DNA of 10,618 nt from an uncultured Ruminococcus sp. (GCA_946186215.1 CAMHMM010000041.1:1-10618), one strand, 5' to 3'. Numbered from the stretch's first letter, positions 1 to 5,574 are shown. The notes: generated by a model not told the origin, from the letters alone. Numbers and translations: made by a program.

Positions 1-33
1 TTCGGAGACCGTTCCTGTCGGAACGCCTTGTCA

Positions 34-366
34 TCATCTGTCCTTTATAAAAATCCCGACGATCCTGTTTACGATGTGGGGGAAAAGCCTGTGTGCTGCC
101 CACAGGGAGAGAAAGTATGCGGGCAGAAACAGCACCACTGCTATAAAAGATACTCTGCTCAGAAGCGCTGTCCCCGCACAGAGCAGCTCAAAGAGGAGAA
201 AGCCGCAGAACAGGTTGGAAACTGCGCAGACATCGCCGTACAGATCCGTTTGGCTTTTTCCGTGCATCGGGGGAGTTTTCCGTCTGTGAGCGCTGATGAT
301 GATAAATATCAGCGCTATCAGCCAGAATACCGCAGAGGAGATGATGAGGGTGAGTTTTATGCTCAT
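34..366 (-). CDS. Small hydrophobic membrane protein, unrecognised
   Basis: I do not recognise this 110-residue protein. It is strongly hydrophobic with about three predicted membrane helices (residues 6-26, 45-68 and 70-90), a basic HRRK patch after the first helix and a basic C-terminus (IKDR). Two tandem TGA stops end it (31-36). It starts 13 bases after the stop of the alcohol dehydrogenase gene on the same strand, so it is probably co-transcribed with it. There is no good Shine-Dalgarno sequence before the ATG, so translation may be coupled to the upstream gene. The opposite strand is also open over much of this stretch, but that frame is hydrophilic, low-complexity and has no ribosome site. 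The function is unknown and I infer only membrane location. Confidence 0.6.
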   Translation of the reverse strand: MSIKLTLIISSAVFWLIALIFIIISAHRRKTPPMHGKSQTDLYGDVCAVSNLFCGFLLFELLCAGTALLSRVSFIAVVLFLPAYFLSLWAAHRLFPHIVNRIVGIFIKDR

Positions 367-379
367 TATGAAAATGTGC

Positions 380-1438
380 TTACCAGTCTATTACAACATA
401 GGGCTTGATAAGATCGCGCGGCTTTTCATCCATGAGGCGGAAGGCATCTTCGATCTTTTCAAAGCCGTCAAAGCGGACATTGAGCATTTTTCCGGGATGC
501 ACCCTGTTTGCGCGGATAAGGCTGATGAGCCTTTCGATCCTGCGTCCGCCGCCCGGGCAGAAGCCGCCTGTGATGGTTATGTTGGACATTCCCAGTCCCC
601 AGAGAGGAGCGGGGAAGTGGATGGTCTCAGCGCCGTCGAAGAAATTTACATTTGAGATGATGCCGTTTGCCTTTGTGATCCTCAGTGCCTGATTTATCGT
701 ATCGGTCGTGCCGCCTGCGATTATGCACTTTTCGACCTGACCTGAGAGCGCGAGTATCTGGTCGGCAACATCGCCCTCCTTATAGCTTACGATATCGGTT
801 GCGCCGTATTCCTTTGCGAGCTCAACGCAGTTAGGCCTTGTGCCGACAGCGATTATCCTGCCCGCACCTGCAAGAGCGGAGCCTGCAACGGCCATAAGGC
901 CGACGGGGCCTATGCCGAACACTACAACGGTGTCGCCGAACTGCACCTTTGCGTTCTCAACTGCATGGAAGCCTGTGGACATCATATCCGTGGTCATGAG
1001 CGCGTCTGCAAGATCAACATCATCGGGGAGCTTGCAGAGGTTTGCGTCAGCATTGTTCACATGATAATACTCAGCGAAAACGCCGTCCTTGGCGATAACG
1101 AATTTAAAGCTGCCCATCATGGCGATATCATGGGCGTTGTTGGCGCGTACATCTTGGATGCCGTAGGCGTTCCAGTCGGGAGTTACGCAGTTTACGATAA
1201 CACGGTCGCCGGGCTTGAAATTCTTTACTCCGCTGCCGACCTCAACGATCTCGCCTACGGATTCATGGCCGAGGATGCGGTTCTCAAAAGGGCCTGCACC
1301 GCCGTGGGAAACATGGACATCCGAGCTGCAGGGAGCGACAGCGATCGGTCTGAGCACTGCGTCAAGAGGGCCTGCCTCGGGCTTTTCCTTTTCTATCCAG
1401 CCCACATTGTTTACCGAGATCATGCCAAAGCCTTTCAT
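380..1438 (-). CDS. adh: NADP-dependent secondary alcohol (isopropanol) dehydrogenase, zinc type
   Basis: This 352-residue cytoplasmic enzyme belongs to the medium-chain alcohol dehydrogenases. It resembles the Thermoanaerobacter brockii and Clostridium beijerinckii secondary alcohol dehydrogenases over its whole length and has the same size (about 351). Those enzymes interconvert ketones such as acetone and secondary alcohols such as isopropanol, using NADP(H). Expected zinc ligands are present: Cys37 (APCSSD), His58-Glu59 (GHES) and Asp151 (TTDMMSTGFH). The nucleotide site is GIGPVG at 175-180. GTR at 199-201 and Tyr219 match the residues that select NADP in the brockii enzyme, which argues against NAD. 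An AGGAGG site lies 8 bases before the ATG. The gene has its own perfect promoter and probably carries the small membrane protein gene behind it. The natural substrate cannot be read from sequence; an aldehyde or another ketone is possible. Confidence 0.93.
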   Translation of the reverse strand: MKGFGMISVNNVGWIEKEKPEAGPLDAVLRPIAVAPCSSDVHVSHGGAGPFENRILGHESVGEIVEVGSGVKNFKPGDRVIVNCVTPDWNAYGIQDVRANNAHDIAMMGSFKFVIAKDGVFAEYYHVNNADANLCKLPDDVDLADALMTTDMMSTGFHAVENAKVQFGDTVVVFGIGPVGLMAVAGSALAGAGRIIAVGTRPNCVELAKEYGATDIVSYKEGDVADQILALSGQVEKCIIAGGTTDTINQALRITKANGIISNVNFFDGAETIHFPAPLWGLGMSNITITGGFCPGGGRRIERLISLIRANRVHPGKMLNVRFDGFEKIEDAFRLMDEKPRDLIKPYVVIDW

Positions 1439-1483
1439 ATTGTAATCCTCCTGTATATGACTATATCCGATGTTCTGACGATC

Positions 1484-1499
1484 GAATAAATATTTACAA
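1484..1499 (-). promoter_or_regulatory. Possible operator (Rex-like palindrome) over the adh start site
   Basis: TTGTAAATATTTATTC on the minus strand contains the perfect 10-base palindrome TAAATATTTA (1487-1496), with a TTG on one side only. It lies just downstream of the -10 box, over the predicted transcription start. Rex, the NADH-sensing repressor of fermentation genes in Firmicutes, binds TTGT-containing palindromes, and one half here resembles such a site. The other half does not, so this is a weak candidate. Confidence 0.25.
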
Positions 1500-1504
1500 T
1501 TATC

Positions 1505-1533
1505 ATTATATCACAGAAACCCTGTACTGTCAA
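1505..1533 (-). promoter_or_regulatory. Consensus sigma-A promoter of adh
   Basis: Minus strand TTGACA (1528-1533), a spacer of exactly 17 bases, then TATAAT (1505-1510). Both hexamers are perfect. Transcription should start near 1498, giving an untranslated leader of about 60 bases that ends in the AGGAGG site. The -35 box lies directly against the outer end of a hairpin repeat copy. Confidence 0.9.
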
Positions 1534-1540
1534 GCAGCGT

Positions 1541-1660
1541 GCAGGCGGGCAAAGCCCGCAGTTACCCGGTCGGCAAGGCCGACAGCTGCCCGGCGGCGAA
1601 ACGCCGCTGTTACTCGCGCTCTCATTTGAGGGTAACGCTAATCTGCAGCCCGGAACTTAC
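1541..1660 (+). repeat. Modular hairpin repeat, copy 1 (three hairpins)
   Basis: Three 15-base perfect hairpins with 6-base stems and 3-base loops lie at 1545-1559 (GCGGGC/GCCCGC, loop AAA), 1569-1583 (GTCGGC/GCCGAC, loop AAG) and 1593-1607 (GCGGCG/CGCCGC, loop AAA). Their starts are exactly 24 bases apart. GTTAC follows the first and third hairpins. About 37 bases after the last GTTAC comes the tail CGGAACTTA (1651-1659). The same order, hairpin then GTTAC then CGGAACTT, recurs in copies 2 and 3. Copy 1 fills most of the gap between adh and the GNAT gene; nothing coding is seen here. There is no T-run after the stems on either strand, so they are not classical terminators. Confidence 0.8.
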
Positions 1661-1662
1661 TT

Positions 1663-2109
1663 TTATTCCTGAGGGCGGCGCAGATCCTTTATAAACCTGA
1701 CCTGCAGCTTTTCGCTGTCAAATCCCGTTCGGCGGTAGAATTCATGCGCTTCCGTGCGGCTTTTTCCCGAATTGAGCCTGACAAGGCCTATCTCATGCTC
1801 CCGCGCCCACTGCTCGGTGCTTTTTACCAGCGCGGATGCCATACCCTGCCTGCGGTACTCGGGGAACACTGCCAGCCCCAGCACATTGGCCATCACCTCA
1901 TAATACAAAGGCTCATACCTCACAACATGGATGAAGCCTGTTACACTGCCCTCGGCCTCTGCGACGAACACAGCCTCTCTTTCGCTGTCAAGAGACGAGA
2001 GCCGCTCTTTTACGATAGATTCTCCGCAGTCGTAGCCCAGACAGTCACGCGAAAGGGCTGCTATGGCCTCATAGTCCTTCGGCTCAGCCGACCGTATGGT
2101 GAATGACAT
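1663..2109 (-). CDS. GNAT-family N-acetyltransferase
   Basis: This 148-residue GNAT protein would transfer an acetyl group from acetyl-CoA to an amine, but the acceptor cannot be told. From the chosen ATG (protein start MSFTIRSAEPKDYEA) it shows an N-terminal strand and helix, then the central VLGLAVFPEYRRQGMASAL segment with the acetyl-CoA pyrophosphate-binding R-R-Q-G-M-A pattern, and a C-terminal AHEFYRRTGF typical of the fold. A longer reading from a TTG at 2125-2127 is possible. I prefer the ATG at 2107-2109 because AAAGGAG sits 8 bases before it and would lie inside the longer version. Hairpin repeat copies flank the gene on both sides, one ending only about 5 bases before the ribosome site. 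No clear promoter was found upstream, and it may be read from nrdR through the repeats. Confidence 0.85.
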   Translation of the reverse strand: MSFTIRSAEPKDYEAIAALSRDCLGYDCGESIVKERLSSLDSEREAVFVAEAEGSVTGFIHVVRYEPLYYEVMANVLGLAVFPEYRRQGMASALVKSTEQWAREHEIGLVRLNSGKSRTEAHEFYRRTGFDSEKLQVRFIKDLRRPQE

Positions 2110-2130
2110 TGTACAGTCTCCTTTCAAAGC

Positions 2131-2205
2131 GCAGGCGGCGAAACGCCGCAGTTACCTGTATGTTTATCTGTGGGATGCGTTTTAATTGCAGCTCGGAACT
2201 TTAAT
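2131..2205 (+). repeat. Modular hairpin repeat, copy 2 (one hairpin)
   Basis: The hairpin GCGGCG-AAA-CGCCGC at 2135-2149 is followed by A and GTTAC (2151-2155), a 38-base spacer, then CGGAACTTTAA (2194-2204). Compared with the first hairpin of copy 1, two stem base pairs differ and both sides of each pair have changed, so pairing is kept. It ends close before the GNAT ribosome site. Confidence 0.75.
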
Positions 2206-2240
2206 TAATGCGCTGTTTTATGCGTGACTACACAAATAAA

Positions 2241-2293
2241 GCCTTGCCGCCCCTGAAAGGGGAGGTGCCGAGAGAAGCGAGGCGGAGGGGTGT
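2241..2293 (+). repeat. Probable dispersed intergenic repeat with GGGGAGG hairpin
   Basis: GC-rich block with CCCCT-GAA-AGGGG (2250-2262), then GGTGCCGAGAGAAGCGAGGC and GGAGGGG. It resembles, from memory, short repeats common between genes of gut Clostridia that combine a GGGGAGG stem with a GAAGCGAGGC motif. It lies in the middle of the MITE-like unit, between copies 2 and 3. It occurs once in this window, so repetition cannot be shown here. Confidence 0.4.
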
Positions 2294-2326
2294 TTACGCG
2301 CAAACTGACTGTTACCTTTTTGCGTT

Positions 2327-2433
2327 TTAAAGTTCCGTGCTTCAAATGAGAGTTACCATTCAAATGAAAGCGCGGGAGGGTGCAGGCTCTGCCTGCCTTG
2401 CCGACCGAGTAACAGCGGCGTTTCGCCGCCTGC
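2327..2433 (-). repeat. Modular hairpin repeat, copy 3 (inverted, two hairpins)
   Basis: On the minus strand: GCGGCG-AAA-CGCCGC (2415-2429), GTTAC (2409-2413), then GGTCGGCAAGGC as in the second hairpin of copy 1, a further stem GCAGGC/GCCTGC (2382-2396), and the tail CGGAACTTTAA (2327-2337). The spacer is longer than in the other copies (71 bases). It contains TTCAAATGA twice on the plus strand (2341-2349 and 2359-2367), matching TCAAATGA on the minus strand of copy 1. Confidence 0.7.
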
Positions 2434-2462
2434 TTGACAAAGTCGGCGCGATGTGTTATTAT
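2434..2462 (+). promoter_or_regulatory. Possible promoter antisense to nrdR
   Basis: TTGACA (2434-2439), a 17-base spacer, and TATTAT (2457-2462, one mismatch to TATAAT) on the plus strand. It would start a transcript just before 2478 and read into the 3' end of nrdR on the opposite strand. The -35 box touches the outer end of repeat copy 3. Sequence support is good, but no plus-strand gene follows, so use is uncertain. Confidence 0.45.
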
Positions 2463-2477
2463 TATAGTGTTGTGGTG

Positions 2478-2918
2478 TCAGTTTCCGCGGAGCGTCTCAA
2501 TTATTTCAAGGAAGCGGTCGATGCTGTCGAATTCCTTGTTCACCGAGGCAAAGCGCACATATGCAACGCCGTCGAGCTCCCTGAGCCTTTCGAGGGCGAT
2601 GTCGCTTATCTGTGCGGTGGATATCTGCCCCTGTGAGGAAGCTGCGTTTTCGATCTCCTCGGCGATCTCCACGATGGCCGTGCCCGAAACGGGGCGCTTT
2701 TTCACAGCGAAAGAAAGGCCGCGGATGAGCTTTGCCTTGTCAAAGGGCTCGTAGGTGTTGTTCTTTTTGAGCACAAGGATTTCCGGGTGCTCGATCACCT
2801 CATAGGTCGTGAAGCGCTTGTCGCAGACAGGGCATACACGGCGGCGGCGCTGCTTGCCCTCATTAACTCTCGAATCGATCACCTTTGTATCTTCACAGCC
2901 GCAGTACGGGCATTTCAT
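2478..2918 (-). CDS. nrdR: Transcriptional repressor NrdR
   Basis: NrdR represses ribonucleotide reductase genes according to the ATP/dATP balance, linking dNTP supply to need. This 146-residue protein has the usual length. The N-terminal zinc ribbon has Cys3, Cys6, Cys29 and Cys32 (CPYC and CPVC), followed by the family block RFTTYEVIEHPEILVLKK. The ATP-cone domain fills roughly residues 48-138 (PFDKAKLIRGL, then the helical segment with SQGQISTAQI and the VAYVRFASVNKEF block). AGAGG lies about 7 bases before the ATG, and a perfect promoter lies upstream. No ribonucleotide reductase gene is in the window, and I saw no NrdR box near this promoter. Downstream there is no intrinsic terminator, only hairpin repeats, so transcription may run on to the GNAT gene. 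Confidence 0.97.
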   Translation of the reverse strand: MKCPYCGCEDTKVIDSRVNEGKQRRRRVCPVCDKRFTTYEVIEHPEILVLKKNNTYEPFDKAKLIRGLSFAVKKRPVSGTAIVEIAEEIENAASSQGQISTAQISDIALERLRELDGVAYVRFASVNKEFDSIDRFLEIIETLRGN

Positions 2919-2942
2919 GAGATCACCTCTTTATGTCATGAC

Positions 2943-2965
2943 GGCGCGGCAATGAGAGCCGCACC
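2943..2965 (-). other. Hairpin in the nrdR leader
   Basis: Minus strand GGTGCGGC, loop TCTCATT, GCCGCGCC: an 8-base-pair stem with one G-U pair, in the untranslated leader between the promoter and the ribosome site. No T-run follows, so it is not a terminator. A role in mRNA stability or in control is possible but unproven. Confidence 0.4.
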
Positions 2966-2990
2966 ACTTCCGTAATTCATTGTTAAAATA

Positions 2991-3019
2991 ATTATAACCT
3001 AAATAACGAATAATGTCAA
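2991..3019 (-). promoter_or_regulatory. Consensus sigma-A promoter of nrdR
   Basis: Minus strand TTGACA (3014-3019), 17 bases, TATAAT (2991-2996); both hexamers are perfect. The start would be near 2984, giving a leader of about 65 bases. No matching plus-strand promoter for the divergent carboxypeptidase gene could be recognised in the same gap. Confidence 0.9.
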
Positions 3020-3076
3020 TAGGTATTTGCGGATGCGGGAGTAAGCTCCGGCGGTGCCGCATGGGAGAAAAGCAAA

Positions 3077-4033
3077 ATGAAAACAAACGGCGTAAAGCTT
3101 TTTGTCGGCTACACACTGGCGATGTTTCTGTGTGTGGCAGGCCTGACGGGGCTGGCGCGGAAGACCGTAAAGGAAACACCGCCCGCTGAGACCGAGCAGG
3201 TCGTGGAGACAGAGCCGGAGATCGAGGAAGATCTGCCTGTTCCCGATCCGCCCGAGGCCGATAATACATGGGCTGTGATGCTGATAAACCGCGACAACCC
3301 GCTGCCGCAGGATTACTGCGACAATGTGGCGACTGAGATCGTGTATGAATCCGTCCGCAGCTATTCTATGGATGAGAGAGTGGCGGACTATATAAAGGAT
3401 ATGTTCGACGCGGCCGAAAGAGACGGTATCGAGCTTGTGATGGTATCGGGCTACCGCACCGTGGCATATCAGGAGGATAATTTCAACCGAAGCGTTCAGG
3501 ATCGCATAAACAGCGGCATGAGCGAGGAGGAAGCCGTTGCGGATGCAACCCTTGAAGTAGCACCTCCCGGAGCCAGCGAGCACAATTCCGGCCTTGCTGC
3601 GGATATCATGTGCGACACCATGACCAACATGGATGACGACAGCTTCAAGGATACCGAGGCCTATGACTGGCTGAGAAAGCACTGCGCGGATTACGGCTTT
3701 ATCATAAGATACCCGCAGGGCAAGGAGCATATCACAGGCTATAAATTCGAGCCGTGGCACTACCGCTTCGTGGGTGTGTACTACGCCAAGCAGATAATGG
3801 AGCAGGGCATCACTCTCGAGGAGCTCTTCAAGGAAAACAACTGGGTGGATGAAAACGGCATCGCAGTGTATCACCTGCCCGACAGCGGCGAGGATAAGCT
3901 CGATCTTATCTCCGGCGAATATACCCCCGAGGAAACGGCGGCAGAGGAAGAGCCCGAAGAAGTACCGGCGGACGAGAGCAGCGGAGAAGAATTCAGTGAC
4001 GATCCGGAAAATGCGGATCACATGGATGAGTAG
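3077..4033 (+). CDS. Membrane-anchored D-alanyl-D-alanine carboxypeptidase, VanY family
   Basis: This 318-residue peptidase would trim the terminal D-alanine from peptidoglycan stem peptides outside the membrane. One N-terminal membrane helix (residues 8-27) serves as signal anchor; there is no lipobox. A Pro/Glu-rich linker (32-62) leads to the catalytic domain. The family zinc site is clear: SEHNSGLAAD gives His169 and Asp176, and EPWHYRF gives the catalytic Glu225 and the ligand His228. SGYRT (124-128) is the usual upstream motif. After the domain, from about residue 271, comes a tail packed with Glu and Asp that is not part of the catalytic fold. GGGAG lies about 10 bases before the ATG, and a hairpin (ATGCGG/CCGCAT, 3034-3062) lies before it. 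No VanS/VanR-type genes are nearby, so housekeeping wall remodelling is likelier than glycopeptide resistance. Confidence 0.9.
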   Translation: MKTNGVKLFVGYTLAMFLCVAGLTGLARKTVKETPPAETEQVVETEPEIEEDLPVPDPPEADNTWAVMLINRDNPLPQDYCDNVATEIVYESVRSYSMDERVADYIKDMFDAAERDGIELVMVSGYRTVAYQEDNFNRSVQDRINSGMSEEEAVADATLEVAPPGASEHNSGLAADIMCDTMTNMDDDSFKDTEAYDWLRKHCADYGFIIRYPQGKEHITGYKFEPWHYRFVGVYYAKQIMEQGITLEELFKENNWVDENGIAVYHLPDSGEDKLDLISGEYTPEETAAEEEPEEVPADESSGEEFSDDPENADHMDE

Positions 4034-4041
4034 GTCAGACT

Positions 4042-4167
4042 ATGAAAAGGATATTGTTTATGCTGCTGTCATTTCTTGCAGCGATAATCGGGATGCTGAT
4101 GATGCTCAGCGCAGCCCTGTTGGGCTTTGATCTGCTGCGCGGCAGCGATGAAGAAAATAAAAAATAG
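4042..4167 (+). CDS. Small 41-residue single-helix membrane peptide
   Basis: A short reading frame encodes 41 residues: basic start MKRIL, a hydrophobic helix of about 24 residues (FMLLSFLAAIIGMLMMLSAA and on), then a charged end, RGSDEENKK. It begins 8 bases after the stop of the carboxypeptidase gene, with a weak GTAGG 7 bases before the ATG, so it is probably translated from the same message. The pattern of positive N-terminus, one helix and polar tail fits a genuine small membrane protein with the N-terminus in the cytoplasm. I know no family for it; a partner of the upstream peptidase is a guess based only on position. Confidence 0.5.
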   Translation: MKRILFMLLSFLAAIIGMLMMLSAALLGFDLLRGSDEENKK

Positions 4168-4242
4168 ACGATCGCAGGATGGGATATACATCAACAGCTA
4201 TTCCGATCGGCTAAAACATAAATAACAGGAGGAACGAAGATC

Positions 4243-5496
4243 ATGTACGAGAACATTCTTGACACGGTGGGATTTGTGCAGGCAGCTGACAAGGAGGTCG
4301 GCGATGCTATGGCACTTGAGCTTGGAAGGCAGAGGAGGAACCTCGAGCTTATCGCAAGCGAAAACATCGTATCCCCTGCTGTAATGGCAGCAATGGGCAG
4401 CGTGCTCACCAACAAATACGCAGAGGGCTACCCCGGAAAGCGCTATTACGGCGGCTGCGAGGATGTGGATATTGTTGAGACCATCGCTATCGAGCGCGCA
4501 AAGAAGCTCTTCGGCGCAGGCTTTGCAAATGTTCAGCCTCACTCCGGCGCACAGGCAAACACCGCAGTTTATTTCGCACTTCTCAAGCCCGGCGACACCG
4601 TTATGGGCATGAGCCTTGACAACGGCGGACATCTTACACATGGTTCATCCGTAAACATTTCCGGCAAGTACTTCAACTTCGTGCCCTACGGCGTTGATGA
4701 CAAGGGCTTTATCGATTACGACAAGCTCGAGGCTCAGGCAAAGGAGATAAGCCCCAAGATGATCGTTGCGGGCGCATCTGCATACCCCAGAGTAATTGAT
4801 TTCGAGCGCCTTTCACAGATCGCCAAGTCCGTCGGCGCATATCTGATGGTAGATATGGCCCATATCGCAGGCCTTGTTGCTGCAGGCGTACATCCCTCTC
4901 CCGTTCCCTATGCGGATATAACCACCACCACCACACACAAGACACTCAGAGGTCCCAGAGGCGGACTTATCCTCACAAATGACGAGGCTCTCGCAAAGAA
5001 GATCAATTCCGCTATATTCCCCGGTACACAGGGCGGCCCGCTCATGCATGTTATCGCAGGCAAGGCTGTCTGCTTCGGTGAGGCTCTCAAGCCCGAGTTC
5101 AAGGACTACGGCAAGCGCATCGTCGAGAACGCACAGGCTCTTGCAAAGGGACTTCTCAGCAGAGGCTTTGACCTTGTTTCCGGCGGTACTGACAATCATC
5201 TGATGCTCGTTGACCTTCGTCCCTTCGATCTGACAGGCAAGGAGTTCGAGCACCGTCTTGATGAGGTATATATCACCGTAAACAAGAACGCTATCCCCAA
5301 CGATCCTCAGAAGCCCTTCGTTACAAGCGGCATCAGAGTTGGTACACCCGCTGTCACCACAAGAGGCCTTGACACATCCGACATGGAAAAGATCGCAGAG
5401 TTCATGTATCTTGCAGCCAAGGACTTCGAGGGCAGCGCAGACACCATCCGCGCAGGCGTTGAGGCTATCTGTGCAGCACATAAGCTCTACGAATAA
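4243..5496 (+). CDS. glyA: Serine hydroxymethyltransferase
   Basis: GlyA is a PLP enzyme that converts serine and tetrahydrofolate to glycine and 5,10-methylenetetrahydrofolate, the main source of one-carbon units for purines, thymidylate and methionine. At 417 residues it is full length. It shows NLELIASENIVS near the N-terminus, YAEGYPGKRYYGG (59-71), HSGAQAN (100-106), VDMAHIAGLVAAG (203-215, with PLP-binding Asp204 and His207) and TTTTTHKTLRGPRGG with the Schiff-base Lys233. AGGAGG lies 10 bases before the ATG, a slightly long spacing. No clear promoter was found in the 75 bases before it, and no glycine or folate riboswitch was recognised. A terminator follows. Codon choice looks strongly biased, as expected for an abundant enzyme. 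Confidence 0.98.
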   Translation: MYENILDTVGFVQAADKEVGDAMALELGRQRRNLELIASENIVSPAVMAAMGSVLTNKYAEGYPGKRYYGGCEDVDIVETIAIERAKKLFGAGFANVQPHSGAQANTAVYFALLKPGDTVMGMSLDNGGHLTHGSSVNISGKYFNFVPYGVDDKGFIDYDKLEAQAKEISPKMIVAGASAYPRVIDFERLSQIAKSVGAYLMVDMAHIAGLVAAGVHPSPVPYADITTTTTHKTLRGPRGGLILTNDEALAKKINSAIFPGTQGGPLMHVIAGKAVCFGEALKPEFKDYGKRIVENAQALAKGLLSRGFDLVSGGTDNHLMLVDLRPFDLTGKEFEHRLDEVYITVNKNAIPNDPQKPFVTSGIRVGTPAVTTRGLDTSDMEKIAEFMYLAAKDFEGSADTIRAGVEAICAAHKLYE

Positions 5497-5499
5497 CTA

Positions 5500-5531
5500 A
5501 AGACAGATCAGGAAAACTGGTCAGGTGTCTT
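5500..5531 (+). other. Hairpin just after glyA
   Basis: AAGACA-GATCAG, loop GAAAA, CTGGTC, bulge AGG, TGTCTT: a 12-base-pair stem with one G-U pair and a three-base bulge, starting 3 bases after the glyA stop. No T-run follows, so it is not a terminator itself. It may protect the 3' end or take part in control of the terminator 44 bases further on. Confidence 0.4.
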
Positions 5532-5574
5532 CACTGTCCGTGACGGCGAAGATGAATGAAAACAAGTACAAATC

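Larger units (their letters stand above)
2131..2433. mobile_element. MITE-like unit bounded by 25-base inverted repeats
   Basis: The ends at 2131-2155 and 2409-2433 are inverted copies agreeing at 24 of 25 bases. Each contains GCAGGCGGCGAAACGCCGC followed by A or T and GTTAC. Inside is a second inverted pair, CGGAACTTTAA at 2194-2204 and its complement at 2327-2337, 11 of 11 bases. No reading frame worth calling lies inside, so if mobile it would depend on a transposase elsewhere. CAAAG occurs near both outer edges (2125-2129 and 2438-2442) but not at equal distance, so a target duplication is not established. The terminal repeats are themselves hairpins, which fits either a palindromic intergenic repeat or a MITE. 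Confidence 0.5.

Noticed and set aside
28..408. Plus-strand frame of 126 residues opposite the small membrane protein
   Set aside because: It is low-complexity and polar, lacks a ribosome site, and overlaps the end of adh. The minus-strand frame has a coherent membrane-helix pattern and operon spacing.
1541..1660. CRISPR-like array because of the regular 24-base spacing
   Set aside because: The regular parts are hairpins of differing sequence with no conserved repeat and unique spacers, the run is only three units, and no cas gene is present.
2919..3020. NrdR box (autoregulation) at the nrdR promoter
   Set aside because: No sequence close to the ACA-containing palindromic NrdR box was found.
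3125..3145. Lipoprotein signal (Cys19) in the carboxypeptidase
   Set aside because: The residues before the cysteine (MFL) do not fit a lipobox, so a signal anchor is the better reading.
2999..4021. Long open frame antisense to the carboxypeptidase gene (340 residues)
   Set aside because: It mirrors a gene with clear zinc-site motifs, has no known domain and no sensible ribosome site. The same applies to the long antisense frames under glyA, the esterase, the SAH hydrolase homologue and the ttcA-like gene.
4168..4242. Promoter or folate/glycine riboswitch before glyA, and a CGATCG inverted pair (4169 and 4204)
   Set aside because: No -35/-10 pair with proper spacing, the gap is too short for a known aptamer, and the 6-base pair is a self-complementary hexamer that can recur by chance.
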